From contig CM060732.1 in assembly GCA_030704615.1 (NCBI GenBank), positions 69,109,053-69,173,052 of the forward strand: a stretch of DNA of 64,000 bases, in the 5' to 3' direction. Under the pieces are notes generated by a model, which was not told the DNA's origin, made no database searches, and saw only the letters and a list, made by a program, of their open reading frames with translations. The stretch comes from Takakia lepidozioides (taxonomy: Eukaryota; Streptophyta; Takakiopsida; Takakiales; Takakiaceae). This document shows positions 1 to 13,050 of this stretch, piece by piece. The stretch's first letter is position 1. Each line of letters opens with the position of its first letter. A program made the position numbers and the translations under genes.

Positions 1-61
1 TATTTTAGTAAATATTTTGCAATTGAACCATAATCAGTCTTTCTTTCATAAAATTATCTAA

Positions 62-3000
62 CTAGGAACGAGCACACCAATCGGAGCAGTTATGTGATAT
101 TTTCATGTGAATAGTAGCTCGTCTAATGGGAAGCAATGTTTTCTTCGTAGACTTCATAGGTTTTTCAGATTTTGTCGTGAACTTCTTGGACTTTCGAACT
201 TTTCTAGACTTGACCAATTTCCTAGACACTAAAGATGGAAGCTTGGAAGTAGACAACTTACGAGTCGGAGGCCTCCATTTGCGTTGGGGAAAGCGATACG
301 GCGAGAGAGTTCTTTCTATACTTCTGACTAAGATACCATCACTCTGTAGCCATTTAGGGAGCCTCGTCTTTGACTCCATTAATTCCATTAATAATTTCTC
401 GGTTGAAATGTTGAGTTTCTCTTTTATGAAATATAAAGCACGATGTATTGCTAAGATATCCATGTTGATCTTCTTGTATGCAAGTAGACGAATGATATCA
501 CAATACTCTTCCATTTCAAATCTTCCCAATTTCTGCATAACATGGACTTGATCAATGCAATCTCGATGAAAGAACATTTCATCATGATAACTTGTGTCAA
601 ACACACATAACATACATAAACAAATTGGATGTTACATTATAATAATGTGTGACTATGTTAATGGTTTAGAACTATTTTGCCCACCTTGATCACATGACGG
701 ATTTCATTGATAATAAACACCTCAGCCTTGGAGGGGCGTCGACCTTGTGAATGCATTAGGTGAATTAAAACCTCAAACCATGGACATTTCACTAAAGCTT
801 CTCGAAATATGGCCGATTGTTTTGGTCGGGCATCTAGTTTGCACACGGCTCGTAGGCCCTACACATTTACAACATAACCCATTTCTGTAAGTTGATCATA
901 TAATGTACCATTCTTCATATAAAATAGAATGTTTTTGTAAAGAGTTTTTTTATTGAATAATATTTATTTAAATATAAATATATTGTCATTTAAACGTTGG
1001 TTTTAAAAGTATAAAAATACTAATATTTGGTTTTTAAATTGAAGTTCAAAGGATGTATTTATTTTAGATTTTAATTATTCAAATTTGGCATATATTAGGT
1101 AAAAAATACAATTAATCCATCATAACATTGATTATTTAGTACATAATTGAGTGTTCATCCAGTAAAAAATATATTTATTTCTTGAGAAGTTATATATATA
1201 TATATATTCTGTAATATTTCTTATGTGCAGAAAAAACTGCAATTTATGTGCAATTTATGTGCAAACTCCAATAAATCAATGCAACTTATAAAGTATGATA
1301 TAACAAAACCTTCGTGCGGTTGAAATCTTGTCCATATACATAGCTGCGTGTAGATTTGAGTCCAACAATGCTCGTAAAAAGCTTCAAATTCAAATCTGCT
1401 TGCAATGTAGCAAACCGAGTTCCTTTGTCTAACATGTCACGTAGTTGATTCAAACTCAAGTCTGTGCAAGCTTCTGGAGGCAAGTTGTCAATCACCTTTT
1501 TCTTTGGGTCGTTTGTAGACGATCGCGCTGTGCTACAACAATACTGATGGATTTGGAAAATCAAGACCAATGAATTTTATATTATATCATAAAGAATCCG
1601 ATGACTAGTTTTATATTGAATCTACATAGATTGACATTTTAGATTTCCTCAAGCGCTATAAATTAGGAAATAGACTAATAAACAAACCATAACTTCCCTG
1701 CACCCCAATGGAAGAAAAAATAAAAATAAAAAATGTATATATTTCAAAATGATATTCTTCATGTTTCATTAAAATCTTCTTAGCTCTAGAAAAGATAATA
1801 CAATTAATAATAATATTTATTTTATTTTTATTTTTTTAAATACGATTGGAAGAGATAGTTGGAAATAAATTACCTAGCTGAGCGCAATCGCTTCGCTTCG
1901 TCATGGTAGAGGGAGAGAATGGTTGCATTCTTTGCAAGTTGTTTTGGTCTATCAAATGCAAGATTGTTGCTAAGTGGAAGAGGAGGAATGTATGGTGTAA
2001 ATGATGGCTTCACAATGCTTGACCGTGGATATGATATTGTCTTGCGTCGATTTTGTTCTAGTGGCATGCCACTCAAGAAATATCCTCCTAGTCTGCATTT
2101 TAAATAATATGTGCATTAGATGACATCCAATTTACGACTTCGGGGTAGCCAAAATTCAGGTTTAAATTAGTACATGACCACAATACAAGATATAATTAAT
2201 TTATGATGATTCGCATGATTGATATTAAAAAAAGTGTATATAAGGCATCCCAAATCTGCAAAGGTATTAGACCATATCATGAGCTCTCACCGACAATTGA
2301 CGTAGCGTTGTTGTGATTTATATAACTCATCATTGAGCATGTCAAAGCCATTGATAGCCGGTGCAAATCGTGGTGAAAAATATGGACCACACCAACGTTC
2401 ACCATTCCAAAATCCACCTTTAAGCCGCAAAGGCAATGCTATGCTATGCCCTTCGGGCTCTTCATCTTTATCAGGAGCATGCTCCTCCTCTACCATCCCT
2501 CCTTTGAAAAACTGATATGTTTTTGGAAGCAATGGTCTATCTCTTTTTAGGTCTGGAATGCCTGGACACCTCAAAACAGAAGTTTTATACTCCACAGTTA
2601 AAATGAACTGGAAAATAAAATAAATGAGAAGAATGTAGGTGATCTTATCTTTACATAATGGGAGAAGCCAATGAAATCACCACATTGTATGACTGATTCA
2701 CCGGTCTATTCCAGCCATATATCTTGTGAAAGTAGATTGCAAATTAAGAGAATCGGGTATGTAGAGTCTCATCAATATGCAAAGATAGTACATTGAAACT
2801 AGTACCAAAGAGTTTTTTTTAAATATTGTTTGTGGAAGTAAATATACCAAGAGGTTTATATGGAAGAAGGTGGGGAGGACGTGAAAGGCCTGCACCCTCG
2901 TTGAGACCATGTTGCAATTGCTCCATGCAACCTTCTTGAGACCAAGGATCTATCTCATTGGCCTTTATTGTTTCCCACTCAACCACTTTTTGTCCCATCT

Positions 3001-3288
3001 CTTCTACCTCTGAGCTTGTTGGTGCCACTTCCGAGCACAACATCTCTTCTACCTCTGAGCTTGTTGTTGCCACTTCCGAGCTCAATGAAACATTGTTGCT
3101 ATCATCCGTAAAACCACCTACACACAAGTTGAAAAATATGTACGACATGTAAGTTTTATTTATAATTTGAATGACTGTATTCAACATTAGAATTACAGAA
3201 TTTTATTTATTCAATTATATATATATATGGATGGCCCACCCCTAAGAAGGGGCAGTAGCTGTAAGGTGAAATGGGTCTTATTTACAGC

Positions 3289-3324
<36 letters not shown>

Positions 3325-4180
3325 AAGCCGGGGCCTATTTATTGGGCAAACCACACACAACATGTTGATGCTTGTGTAAAGGGATTTCTAGAGGATGTCT
3401 GGAAAACCCGGACCATTGTTTATTCCAAGGTAAGTCTTACTACCGGCATCAGCCACAACATCTTATGAGTACATTCTCTATAAAGTCCATAAACATAAGT
3501 ATCATTGGTGGATGATCATCACTTCAAATATTATTAAAAGACCCTTGTCCCATTTTATAAAAAAACGTACTACAAGTCTAATTAAGCTTTTATCTAAAAA
3601 TCAAATTACTTTATCTATTAACAATCCCAAATCATGACTACAATTGCAAGTATTCAGATACACATTTGATTTAAACCCTCCAAATTGAATTCAAATGTGT
3701 GTCTCACTTTGGATCTCATGATTTGTGTTGCATGTGGATGTGTCTGACACAACTTCAAAATATTGTTCTTCAAAATCACTTGTGTCGGTTTTTGAATTAA
3801 TTGCATCAATGTGACAACCACCAATCACACTTTCCCTCGGCTTTCCATTGCTTGCAACTTGGTCAACCAACTCAACTAACTCATCCATATTGCTTTGTTG
3901 ATAGTCGGTGTTGGACAATCGAAACTTGATTAATATGTAGATTTTGAATCGTTAATATTATATATCATATACATCATTGTGACGTAGGTTCATTTCACAC
4001 CAAGTTATGAACGTCTTTTCCACTATCTTCAAACAACATTTGGTTCATGATATTCGTCCATAGAATGTCTATTAGTAAATATTTCAATTCTAAAAATTGT
4101 TGCGAGAGACCAAACACCCAATGTGAAGCTTGTACAAACAAAAAAACAAGTAATATATCACAAATATTTTTTGGGATCAT
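62..4180 (-). CDS. Multi-exon gene of unknown function
   Basis: I do not recognise the family. Coding blocks on the minus strand, 5' to 3', are about 4180-4001, 3924-3708, 3117-2848, near 2610-2291, 2092-1874, 1532-1310, 858-685 and about 600-62. Most end at good donors (GTGTGA, GTGAGA, GTATAT, GTGAGA, GTAATT). Phases agree for the first three blocks and from the 2610-2291 block through 858-685. The third-to-fourth junction and the last junction do not fit my reading, so an exon may be missing or the gene may be damaged. Visible traits: an acidic Ser/Glu-rich repeated segment, a block with the motif GGFWNGERWCGPYFSPRF, and a Lys/Arg/Ser-rich basic C-terminal tail that suggests a nuclear protein. 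A CT-rich stretch at about 4200-4340 could be its 5' leader. The start at 4180 is tentative. Confidence 0.4.
2998..3087 (-). repeat. In-frame 45-bp tandem duplication in an exon
   Basis: Two adjacent 45-bp copies inside a coding block of the unknown gene give a duplicated 15-residue segment of the form TSSEVEEM. The length is a multiple of three, so the frame is kept. Confidence 0.75.
3293..3323. repeat. (TC)n microsatellite
   Basis: Uninterrupted TC dinucleotide run inside an intron of the minus-strand gene. Confidence 0.95.
3340..3480 (+). other. Exon-like fragments resembling EDM2-like exons
   Basis: On the plus strand, inside an intron of the minus-strand gene, the segment reading DACVKGFLE (about 3365-3391) matches exon 4 of the EDM2-like gene (38297-38378, minus) at about 25 of 27 bases. 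A second segment reading LMSTF (about 3457-3475) resembles that gene's next exon. A GTAAGT donor follows the first segment. It could be a displaced gene piece; no longer reading frame is preserved. Confidence 0.3.
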
Positions 4181-5474
4181 AGTATGTCTTATAGAGATCT
4201 GAATTTCTTCTTTTGACCAAAACTGAAAACAGTCGATCCGTAATTCACATAGTACTATGTGAGAGAGAGAAAAAGAGATAGATGAGTATGTGTGAGGAAG
4301 GAAAGAATTGAGAAGATGGTTGAGAGAGAATCGAGAGGGTTTTGTAAAACGGATACTTATAACTACCCTGCTTCATCAACAGCCTGAGTCCATAGTGCAA
4401 TGTACGGTATTAACGATTCTGAGACATGATGAACGCATTGAGAAACATATGGATGAAAAATCCAATATGGATAAATTCTGATGAATGTACTAGGAATGGA
4501 ATTTGTATTGGCTTTTTGGTCAATGAAGGCAGTAACCCTATTTTCTTATGGCATGGTAGGTAGGGTTGAATTGAACATTAACTGGAATCAGATCAATATT
4601 CTCGTGGAAATTTTATTGGCATATTCTAAGGTCAGCCTAACATTTTGCTGTATACCGTATAACTACTAGGTGGTTCAAGGAAAGCAACAAAAAAACTCAA
4701 AATTGGAATGCTTACTACAAAATAAAGAAAAAGAAAAAACATAATCTAAATTTAGATTTGGCAAGTTTATTACCCTTATAAACTTAAAAAAAAGTTTAAA
4801 AACATTACGGTGTGTGTGCCTTATGGTGTCATCGGGGTTTATTTTTTCTCCCCAAATAGTCCCAAATAAAGTTCCCCACAGTCCCCAGTAAAATAAGTAT
4901 ATAAGTAAAATAAAATAAAACATATATTAATTTATGATAATATTGAAATATATATAATTATACATTATACATGAATGTTTTCTCAAAACAGAGAATACCT
5001 CACTGCCTCTCTCTGTCCCTCTCTTCCCTCTCCCTCTCTCTCCCTCTCTTCTGTGCTGAGTCTTAAAATTTGCTGATTTTCTCGACTACCATGCATGCAC
5101 TGTGCGAGAGAGAGATGCATTTTCCAGGCATAGGCTTCCATGGAATTGCTGCGAATTCCACACAAAAAGAACTGATTTGTTACATCACCTAATTTATAAC
5201 CACATAAGAGTCCTCTCCACATGCAGTGAACATAATTAAAATAACTTGTGTCCAGTCTACGTGCTCATACCAGTAAGTTCGTTCTTGTAGTTACAAGAAC
5301 TTTTCATCTGTGAAGGTATCTCATGGTTAGAAAATTCAGAGCAAGGACTCGGTTTTTTGTTGTCACTCATGCACCTACCATCCATCTTGAACATCTCTCA
5401 GCCACATCAGCATTGCTGTGAGACTAACATGTACTTGCTTTTCTTTGAAGGGAAACATGCTAGCATTGATTGCC
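4181..5474. other. Intergenic, no gene seen
   Basis: AT-rich spacer with a CT-rich block at about 5000-5050. A plus-strand open stretch at 4481-4636 ending at an AAG/GT donor-like site looks exon-like but matches nothing I know. Confidence 0.5.
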
Positions 5475-8400
5475 CTAGGTGTCTTGCAACATCTTCTGAC
5501 TTTCACAGACCCAGTCAGGAAGAGGACACTCATAAGCCCAGCCAGTGCCGGCATAACGCACACAATGCAGCCAGAGTCCCTCTTCATCTCCTTTGTACCT
5601 GCATCACCCAACTGTCATTTTAATCTGTATATTCCCTACCTGAATGAAGGGCAGTACATACATAAATATACTGTCCATGCTCGACCAACTTCAACTCATG
5701 GAGAGGGTGGGAAACAAGCAACCAGTCTGTCAGCAGTACATCAAGGCACCTGAGCTTTGCTTAGTCACAAAAAGGTTTCTAACATCCACAGCTGCTAAGG
5801 CATTTATGTTCATATATATACATATTTATATTGCCAACATTGAACCGAACATAATGGCATTCCAAGATTAACAAAGTGAATCAACCACTTATTCATCTTC
5901 CCATCACCCATTCATGCAACAAAAGCACCAACGTACCCCAATGGCTCAAAGTTTGGGCAATGTGTACACAAGGGATCCACCACAAATTCTGGAAATTTGT
6001 TGTTAACATTGGTTTCTTGGATCTCTTGGTTCATTTTGCTTCCTGCCAACTTCCCATAGACTGGCTTGTTCACAGCTTGACTGTCAACACTGCTTTGCTC
6101 CAACTCTGTTGATTGTGTCACTCTGGTGACAATGCCACCCAACTCTGGCCTCTGCACTGTTTCCTCAGATGATTTCCCACTATCCTCCCCGCTTCTATGA
6201 ACACCACAACATCGATTGTCCTCTGTGTGGTAGCAGACATCCACCTGCTCTGAGATAGCCTGCTGCTGAGGTGGAGCCAAACACCTTGCCCCTTCTAAAG
6301 TAGCATTGGCGGCTCTGTCTGCACTGGTGTTCAGATTGGACCGCATGGCAGGATTGCTATGCAAATAGAGCGCATCATTTGCTATTGGATAGCCCAAGTG
6401 TTGCAAATGCACCCGGATCTGGATAAAGCAAGCACACTGTGAGTGAATCAGGGGTGAGAGCACAAACATCAAAAAGAGAATACAGTCTGCAGGCTTGAAG
6501 TCATAAGCTGTCGATCAGCAGAAACAAAGCTGGTTGCAAAGACCACACTTCCCTGGTCTTTGTAGGTCGGGTGATATCTTTATATCCCTTTAAATCCAGA
6601 AGCAAAGTAGTGACTCCTTGCTGGGCTAAAAGAAAAGCCTCCCAGCCAATCTTGCTCCAAACCCTCTAAGAACCTCTGTACCTCTGGTGGTACTTACTGT
6701 GGATACTCATAATAATACGGAACATATGCAAGACACATAGCAAACCTGATGGGTGCGTCCTGTCAGTGGCATACACCGTACAAGACTGTAGACACCATCT
6801 GTGCTGAGTCTTTGGAACCTGGTGCATGCCTCCTTACCCCTCCCTGATACATTCTCTGAAATGGGTTCTTGCGGGAGAGCGTGCCCTCCCTCCCTGCTCC
6901 CCTCAAGTGAAGATGAAACCTTTAAAACCCAGTAAATGGTTGGACAAAGTCAGTACCATGAGGAGCACATTAGCCAATGTTAATCTACCCTCCTCTGCGG
7001 CATTCTCCATCCCTAGCTTTCCCTTCACCCAAGCAAAAGGCACACACAGAGTCTCTTGTTTACAATCCCATATGCTGTGAAATGCATTGAATCACCATAA
7101 GCTATCAACCAGAAAAGGCAAGGGCCGTCAGGAGTACCTCCACAGTACTTCTGCCTTCTCGAGCATCATATGCTACTGCAGCAATCACTGTCACCTGCAT
7201 CACGGAAGCACAGGACCATTACCATTATGCAATTAGCGTCCAAGGAATGAGAATGCCATCAATAGGACAATGAAACATTTGAAAGAAAACATTCATGTCT
7301 CTAAGGAGCCACGTGAAGAAGTTCGCAAAATCAAGCAGTATGTCATCTCAAAAAACTTGATGCTAACCAACTGTTAAGGGAAGGATCAGACAAAACCTCA
7401 TCTGCTGGAAATACACCGTTCACTTTGGCCACATACTCCTTCTGAATGCCTCCTGCTTCAATCTGTCAGCAGCAGCCTTGCTAAATAACACATTCCACAA
7501 TCATGACCACCCCTGCACTAGGTGGCAAGCTGCCTTCTTGCCATGCACACCTGCATCACACAAACCCGGCTTGCTTCTGCAATATTGCCTGAGCTCATAA
7601 TGAAATGACCTTCTGTTCTACAGCCTATATTTGTAAAATAGACCATCCAGCAAGCCCTGACACTTTGAGGCAGATTGGCCGCAAAGCAGGAACAGCAAAC
7701 ACATTGTCCAAGCAAAGGGAGAAGGAGGTCACAAGCAAGAGAATTAACAAACCTTGCCCACAATTATCAGGACAAGAAAAAAGAACTAGGACATACCTCT
7801 TGCCGGAAAAAGTCTGCCGTGCGTGCATTTCGCGCCAAAATAAGAAGTCCAGAGACCAGCCGGTCCAATCGATGAACGGCTTTTGACCAAATCCAACAAC
7901 TGTAAAGGATGTTTGCATATCTCTCTCTATTAAGAAACACTCTTTCCCTCACCCTCTCTTGCGCGCACACAAAACCAATATACAGTACACATTATCCCTA
8001 GTTTACCAAAAAAGTCGCAAGGCCAACCCCAGTTTTCAGCCTGTTGGACAGAAACCTGGAGAGGTTACTCACTAAACAGGATACGAAACAGTGGTCCCGT
8101 GTTATGTTCAGCCAGCAAAATGCCCACAACAGTATTCTTCCGGTATTGTCCACATGGATGGACCTGCATCCAATTGTCACCCAGCTCTCATCCTTTATCA
8201 AATTTGCAAGACTAAGGTGCACTGATGTCACTGCCTAAGACAATTGCATCATTCCAACATACGATCTACGACAAGGCATATTGACACAATCTTTCCCAAG
8301 TACCTTTGTTGCATCTCTATCTCTGGCCCCCAGGACATGGCTAAGTTCTTCTCGTAAACCTCTCCCTCTATCTTGTTTCTCTTTCTCTTACTTTTCATTC

Positions 8401-9951
8401 AGTTTTTCTTCTTTAGTTTTCGTCTCCTCTGATTTCTTTTCTTCATATGGTAGAGTGCAAAATCCTTACCGTGTCTTGAACAGTCCTCCCAGACAAACCC
8501 CTAACTGAATTAGATATGTTAGTGTGTGAATTTGAAAGACTTGCACAAATCCTGGAGATCTCTTACGGGAACTGACGCAGGTTTGCACACGGTAATGACG
8601 TCTAGTCCTTCTTGGAGAACTGTCACAGACTCCCCCATCACCGGTGGTTCATGCCTGCCCAACCACCCAAAATCGTCACTCAAGCCTTCTCATCTCTGAT
8701 CAAAGTACTAATAACATTAGCAAATCTTCTGTACTTGTTCACTACAAAAACAACATTCCCATGGACCATATTCAACATCATGAATAAGGCCCAACCATGT
8801 TAAATCTTCCTCCCTGCTTTCCCTCATCCTTCCACTTCTCTCATAGAATAGTTTGGAAATGTGTGGATGGCCAAAGTGGCCCCACCTGTGCACAAAATGA
8901 CTTAATGTTTGGGAACAGCTGATGATGTACGAAGGATCCACCCTCTTGGTGTCGACCCGTATGCGCCCACACTCTACTGCTTGCACCTGGATATATCCCC
9001 ACCGTTCAACTACCTTTCAAATGCAGTTACTCTCATTCATCTGCCACAAATGTAGTACGCTTCCAGTGGGTAAGTAATCGACATCGCTGACTGCAGCTTC
9101 AGCATTTTGGAGGAACAGCCCAAATAAACAAGGCACTGCAATACAAGAGAACCAAGTGGAGGTTCAGCAAACCACACATAGTACTCACGAGGTCGTTGCC
9201 TAAATTCTTGTGTAAACAGGTCCACGATTGTCTTGCCAGCCCATCTCTTCTTCACCTGCACCGGCAGCAATTTTTCCAGATGAGAATTAGCATCCATCAT
9301 CTTCCCTACAACACAAATTCCCTTGCAGCAGTCTCACCGAGGCCTCAAACTCCAGAATGAGCATCATGAAAGGGTGGCGAACGCACATGTGCCACAAACT
9401 CAAAGAAGTAAGGCCGCACCATCCGCTTTCCTGTGCCCATCATTTTAACCCAATTCAATGACTAACTGCTCACCATCTTTTCTTCCAAGAATAACCAAAA
9501 GTCCAACGCAAGATGAGTGACATCAAGGTCCAAAAAGAGCGCCCTTAAAAGCTCAGGATAGCCCTACATTCCTTCTCAAGCAACAATTCTCCTCTGACGG
9601 TCGATAATTGCACACATATACAGAATGTAAATGCAACTAAAGTTGCAAAACTCTGGAACAGCATACATTCCACTGCTACAGAGAATGGCGCACCCTGTTT
9701 TGATCATCCAGACATCAATGAGAAAACAAGCACAAGCTGAGGGCCTGTAACCCAGCGAGTGCCCAACAAGTCAATGGCTCAAAACAAGCAGCAAAGAGCT
9801 CACCTTCCACAAATATAAAGTCCGTGGCCTGTACTGGTGTGTCGGCATCTTCCCAAATAATTTCTGCATCCGCGTTCACCTGCTCTGCCAAATCTGAGGC
9901 TTGCATCACAGCCATAGCGCGGCCCTCCAGTTGTTCACAAGATGCAAGCAA
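5475..9951 (-). CDS. RluA-family RNA pseudouridine synthase (plant PUS7-like)
   Basis: The enzyme isomerises uridine to pseudouridine in RNA. Twelve exons can be spliced: 9951-9804, 9430-9387, 9255-9178, 8986-8886, 8654-8567, 8163-8085, 7879-7797, 7463-7397, 7194-7138, 6853-6746, 6418-5937 and 5598-5475. All phases agree except exon 8. The N-terminal region carries [13 protein letters not shown], an S4-like region, then [14 protein letters not shown]. The catalytic motif [17 protein letters not shown] spans the exon 6/7 junction, with the catalytic Asp near residue 185. Then follow [21 protein letters not shown] and a C-terminal CTHCPN...GLWLHC segment. Length is about 485 residues. Exon 8 is 67 nt where conservation predicts 66: an extra A after the IEAGGIQK codons shifts the frame. 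An AG six bases inside the exon would restore phase. Target RNA and compartment are not visible. Confidence 0.88.
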
Positions 9952-12042
9952 CTTCGTAATCCCTCAACTCAAAAACAGAGAGCTAATTAGGTCTTCGATA
10001 TCCCTGGAAGCATGAACGTATAATACCTACTCGCTCTACGTATACCTCTAAGACAAAATACAAATTAGGATACGACACAATATACATATAACAATGCTAT
10101 AAATACATTCTAATACAAAAAATTGCCCTTAGAAAAAAACGCTGCCCTGAAAGTTTAAAACTAAAATTGCCAATTACAAAAAAAATCCCAAGTACTTTTG
10201 TGAGATGAGATTCTCAGTAGGAAAAACATGGCCGGGCCCATGACACTCACAACTTTGAATTTGGACTGTTGGATCTATTCAATTAACTATCGTTTGAATG
10301 TGCACCCCCGAGTCATTTGGAACTTGAAACAAACGGCTAGTAGCGGAGTTGTCGTCGTTAGTTGAATGCAGTCGCGGCCTATCAGCTACTGTAGCGATGG
10401 CGAATGAGAAAACATAGCATACTTGTGTGACCCAGCTGGGATCGACAAGGGTTGAAAGCCGTGGAAAGAATAGTATCTCCAATGAGAGGATTGAACAAAT
10501 AGAATTCCAGTTTGATAAAACATGAATCAAGTTCAGAGCAGATCCTCTTTTGCCTGATCAGCTCATTTCGTTTTGCAGACATTTGGAATGGGCGGAAGAA
10601 TTAAGGATGTGAAGAGAGAGAGTTCGGGTGATACCTCGTGTGGCTAGTGATCACCACCCTCACTGCAGGCTGGAGAAAAATTCGTGAATGCTAATTGAAC
10701 ACGGCCTTGATCTGCCTAGATGAAGGTGAAGGATGTGCTTTGCAACTGATTGATTCTCTCAAGAACATACTGGTGGTCCAAATATTCCGTGTTGTGGATC
10801 CAGCACCCTGATGCCACTGAATCCTCACTGAAGAGCTTTGGGCAGAGCTCTGCCTCCGAAAACAGCCGACCGCTCAAAATGTGAGTCCAATTAGCTTGCA
10901 CAATATTAGACTCTTGATCTTGACGGAAAGCTCTAGAGTCTAATCATAGTCAAATATATATCCAGTGCAACCCAATCTCGTAAGTAATAAGTATAGCTAC
11001 ATCTAAAGTTTAACATCTTACTGATGATAATTAAATGATCCCTATTGGACTTGTGGTGTGCATCTTCCATGGACTTTGCAGTACTTACTTGCAGGATCTG
11101 AAGCAGTGGTCTAGGGTAGCTTGCAATTGCTCAAAACTTTTCACAATTGCCCTGAGACTCGTTGCTACACCCTAAGGTTGAGGATCTAGTTCTGATTCAA
11201 CTTACTCTACTGCTAATTCAAGCAGTAGCAGATTTAGGCATGTCAAATATGTTTGGAACCTTGTCTAATAACAAAACATATAGGGTGTCTAATATTAAGA
11301 AAGTAAAATCACCTTAAGAACAAATACAGGTACAGTAATATTCTGCTACATATTTTAACTCATTATCCATTTTGTTTTCTGAGAACATCAATAGTAATAA
11401 TGTAAAGAACTTAAAATGTACACGCGCGATCTCAGCACGCTTCGCTGGTTTTCCGAATGTCAATCTTCCCTAACCCCTCTTTAGAGTGACACAACTTGGG
11501 GTGACATGCAATGGACAAGGGTGGACATATATATGTGATGCCAACCCAAGTTAGAAAAAATAAGAGTCTCTTCAATCCCCTTGCGCATGGGTACAGGATG
11601 TGACATGCGACCCAAGTTGGCAAGTCGGAACCTATCCACAATCTTCACTAAATCTATTAAAAGGGAAATAAAAGAGAGGGAAATGATAAAAATAGAAAAA
11701 GCAAGCCAAATGGAGCACAAAGATCTTTTATGCGCTTATCCAGGGCTTATCCTCACCTCAACAAAATATATATATATATCTCGGTTGTACACACTTGATG
11801 TAAACTGCATGTGCTGATCCGTTTGAGACTCGGGCTGCTCGTTTGTTTGTGCATGCATTCTAGAGAGCAGTTGGAAGGAGGGACTGTAAGTCAGATATTT
11901 GTGAGGTTCTGCAGAGATACTCGTGTGCGAGAGAGGGGATTGCTTCGAGAGGAGAATCCCACTGAGGAGCTGGGCTCCTAATTCATCTGCGTGCTTCATC
12001 GGCCAGAGCGAGAGAAACGCTTGAAGGGGAGAGTGATTAACG
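9952..12042. other. Intergenic spacer between divergent genes
   Basis: This holds the upstream region of the pseudouridine synthase (minus) and of fructokinase (plus). A (TA)n stretch at about 11767-11780 could act as a TATA element for fructokinase. No convincing coding exon was found. Confidence 0.5.
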
Positions 12043-13050
12043 ATGGCAGCAGCGGGCGGGATGGACAGCCAAGGAAAGATGGTGGTGTGCTTCGGAGAGC
12101 TCTTGGTGGATTTTGTTCCCACAGTGGCTGGGTTCGCACTTGCTGATGCTCCTGCATTCAAGAAAGCGCCTGGAGGGGCGCCTGCCAACGTTTCTGTGGG
12201 GGTGTGCAAGCTTGGGGGCAGTGCATCCTTCATAGGGAAGGTGGGGGATGACGAATTCGGTCACATGCTGGTCAACGTCCTGAAGACTAACAAGGTGGAT
12301 GTTCAGGGCGTTCGATTTGATCCTGCGGCTCGCACAGCCTTGGCGTTTGTAACACTGCGCACTGATGGGGAGCGTGAATTCATGTTCTACCGAAATCCGA
12401 GCGCAGACATGCTGATGGTGCCCACTGAGCTCGATGCGGATCTCATTCATCAGGCCAAGGTCTTTCACTATGGATCGATCAGCCTGATTGCGGAACCTAC
12501 GCGGTCCACACATCTGGAAGCCATTAGGCTTGCCAAGGAAGCGGGCGCGTGGTTGTCATATGATCCCAATCTGCGTTTGCCTCTGTGGCCATCACCAGAT
12601 GCTGCACGCCAGGGCATTCAGAGTATCTGGGAGGAGGCGGACATCATCAAAGTGAGCGATGAAGAGGTCGAATTTCTCACAGGAGGGGATCCCAACAGTG
12701 ATGACGTTTGCTTGAGTCTCTGGCACTCGAACTTGAAATTGTTGTTGGTGACCTATGGTGCCCAAGGCTGCCGGTATTACACCTCGACTTTCAAAGGGAG
12801 AGTGAGGAGCCTGAAGGTGGACACTGTGGACACTACTGGAGCAGGAGATGCGTTTGTTGCGGGGCTTCTGAGCAAGCTCGTTGAGGACGAGACACTACTT
12901 TACGACGAAGCTGGGTTGCGGGAGGCCTTGAAGTTTGCGAATACGTGTGGAGCAATCACCACAACAGAAAGAGGAGCAATCCCTGCCCTCCCTTATGCAG
13001 AGACTGTTATCAGCCTTATCAGCAAAGTTCCAGCAAGTGATTGGAACTAG
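12043..13050 (+). CDS. Fructokinase (pfkB family)
   Basis: Phosphorylates fructose at the 6-position with ATP, feeding sucrose-derived fructose into glycolysis and starch synthesis. The single uninterrupted frame of 335 residues is full length for a plant cytosolic fructokinase. The first pfkB signature, with [13 protein letters not shown], lies near residues 42-54. [12 protein letters not shown] is in the middle. The second signature [14 protein letters not shown] begins near residue 263 and includes the catalytic Asp at about 269. There is no transit peptide, so a cytosolic enzyme is inferred. The start ATG lies in a plausible context, and another in-frame ATG (GGM) follows seven codons later. 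Typical plant fructokinase genes contain several introns and this one has none, so it may be an old retrocopy or a lineage-specific intronless copy. No poly(A) tract or flanking repeat is visible. Confidence 0.95.
   Translation: MAAAGGMDSQGKMVVCFGELLVDFVPTVAGFALADAPAFKKAPGGAPANVSVGVCKLGGSASFIGKVGDDEFGHMLVNVLKTNKVDVQGVRFDPAARTALAFVTLRTDGEREFMFYRNPSADMLMVPTELDADLIHQAKVFHYGSISLIAEPTRSTHLEAIRLAKEAGAWLSYDPNLRLPLWPSPDAARQGIQSIWEEADIIKVSDEEVEFLTGGDPNSDDVCLSLWHSNLKLLLVTYGAQGCRYYTSTFKGRVRSLKVDTVDTTGAGDAFVAGLLSKLVEDETLLYDEAGLREALKFANTCGAITTTERGAIPALPYAETVISLISKVPASDWN

Noticed and set aside
12037-12513. 158-codon minus-strand frame opposite fructokinase
   Set aside because: Shadow of the fructokinase coding strand; no motif.
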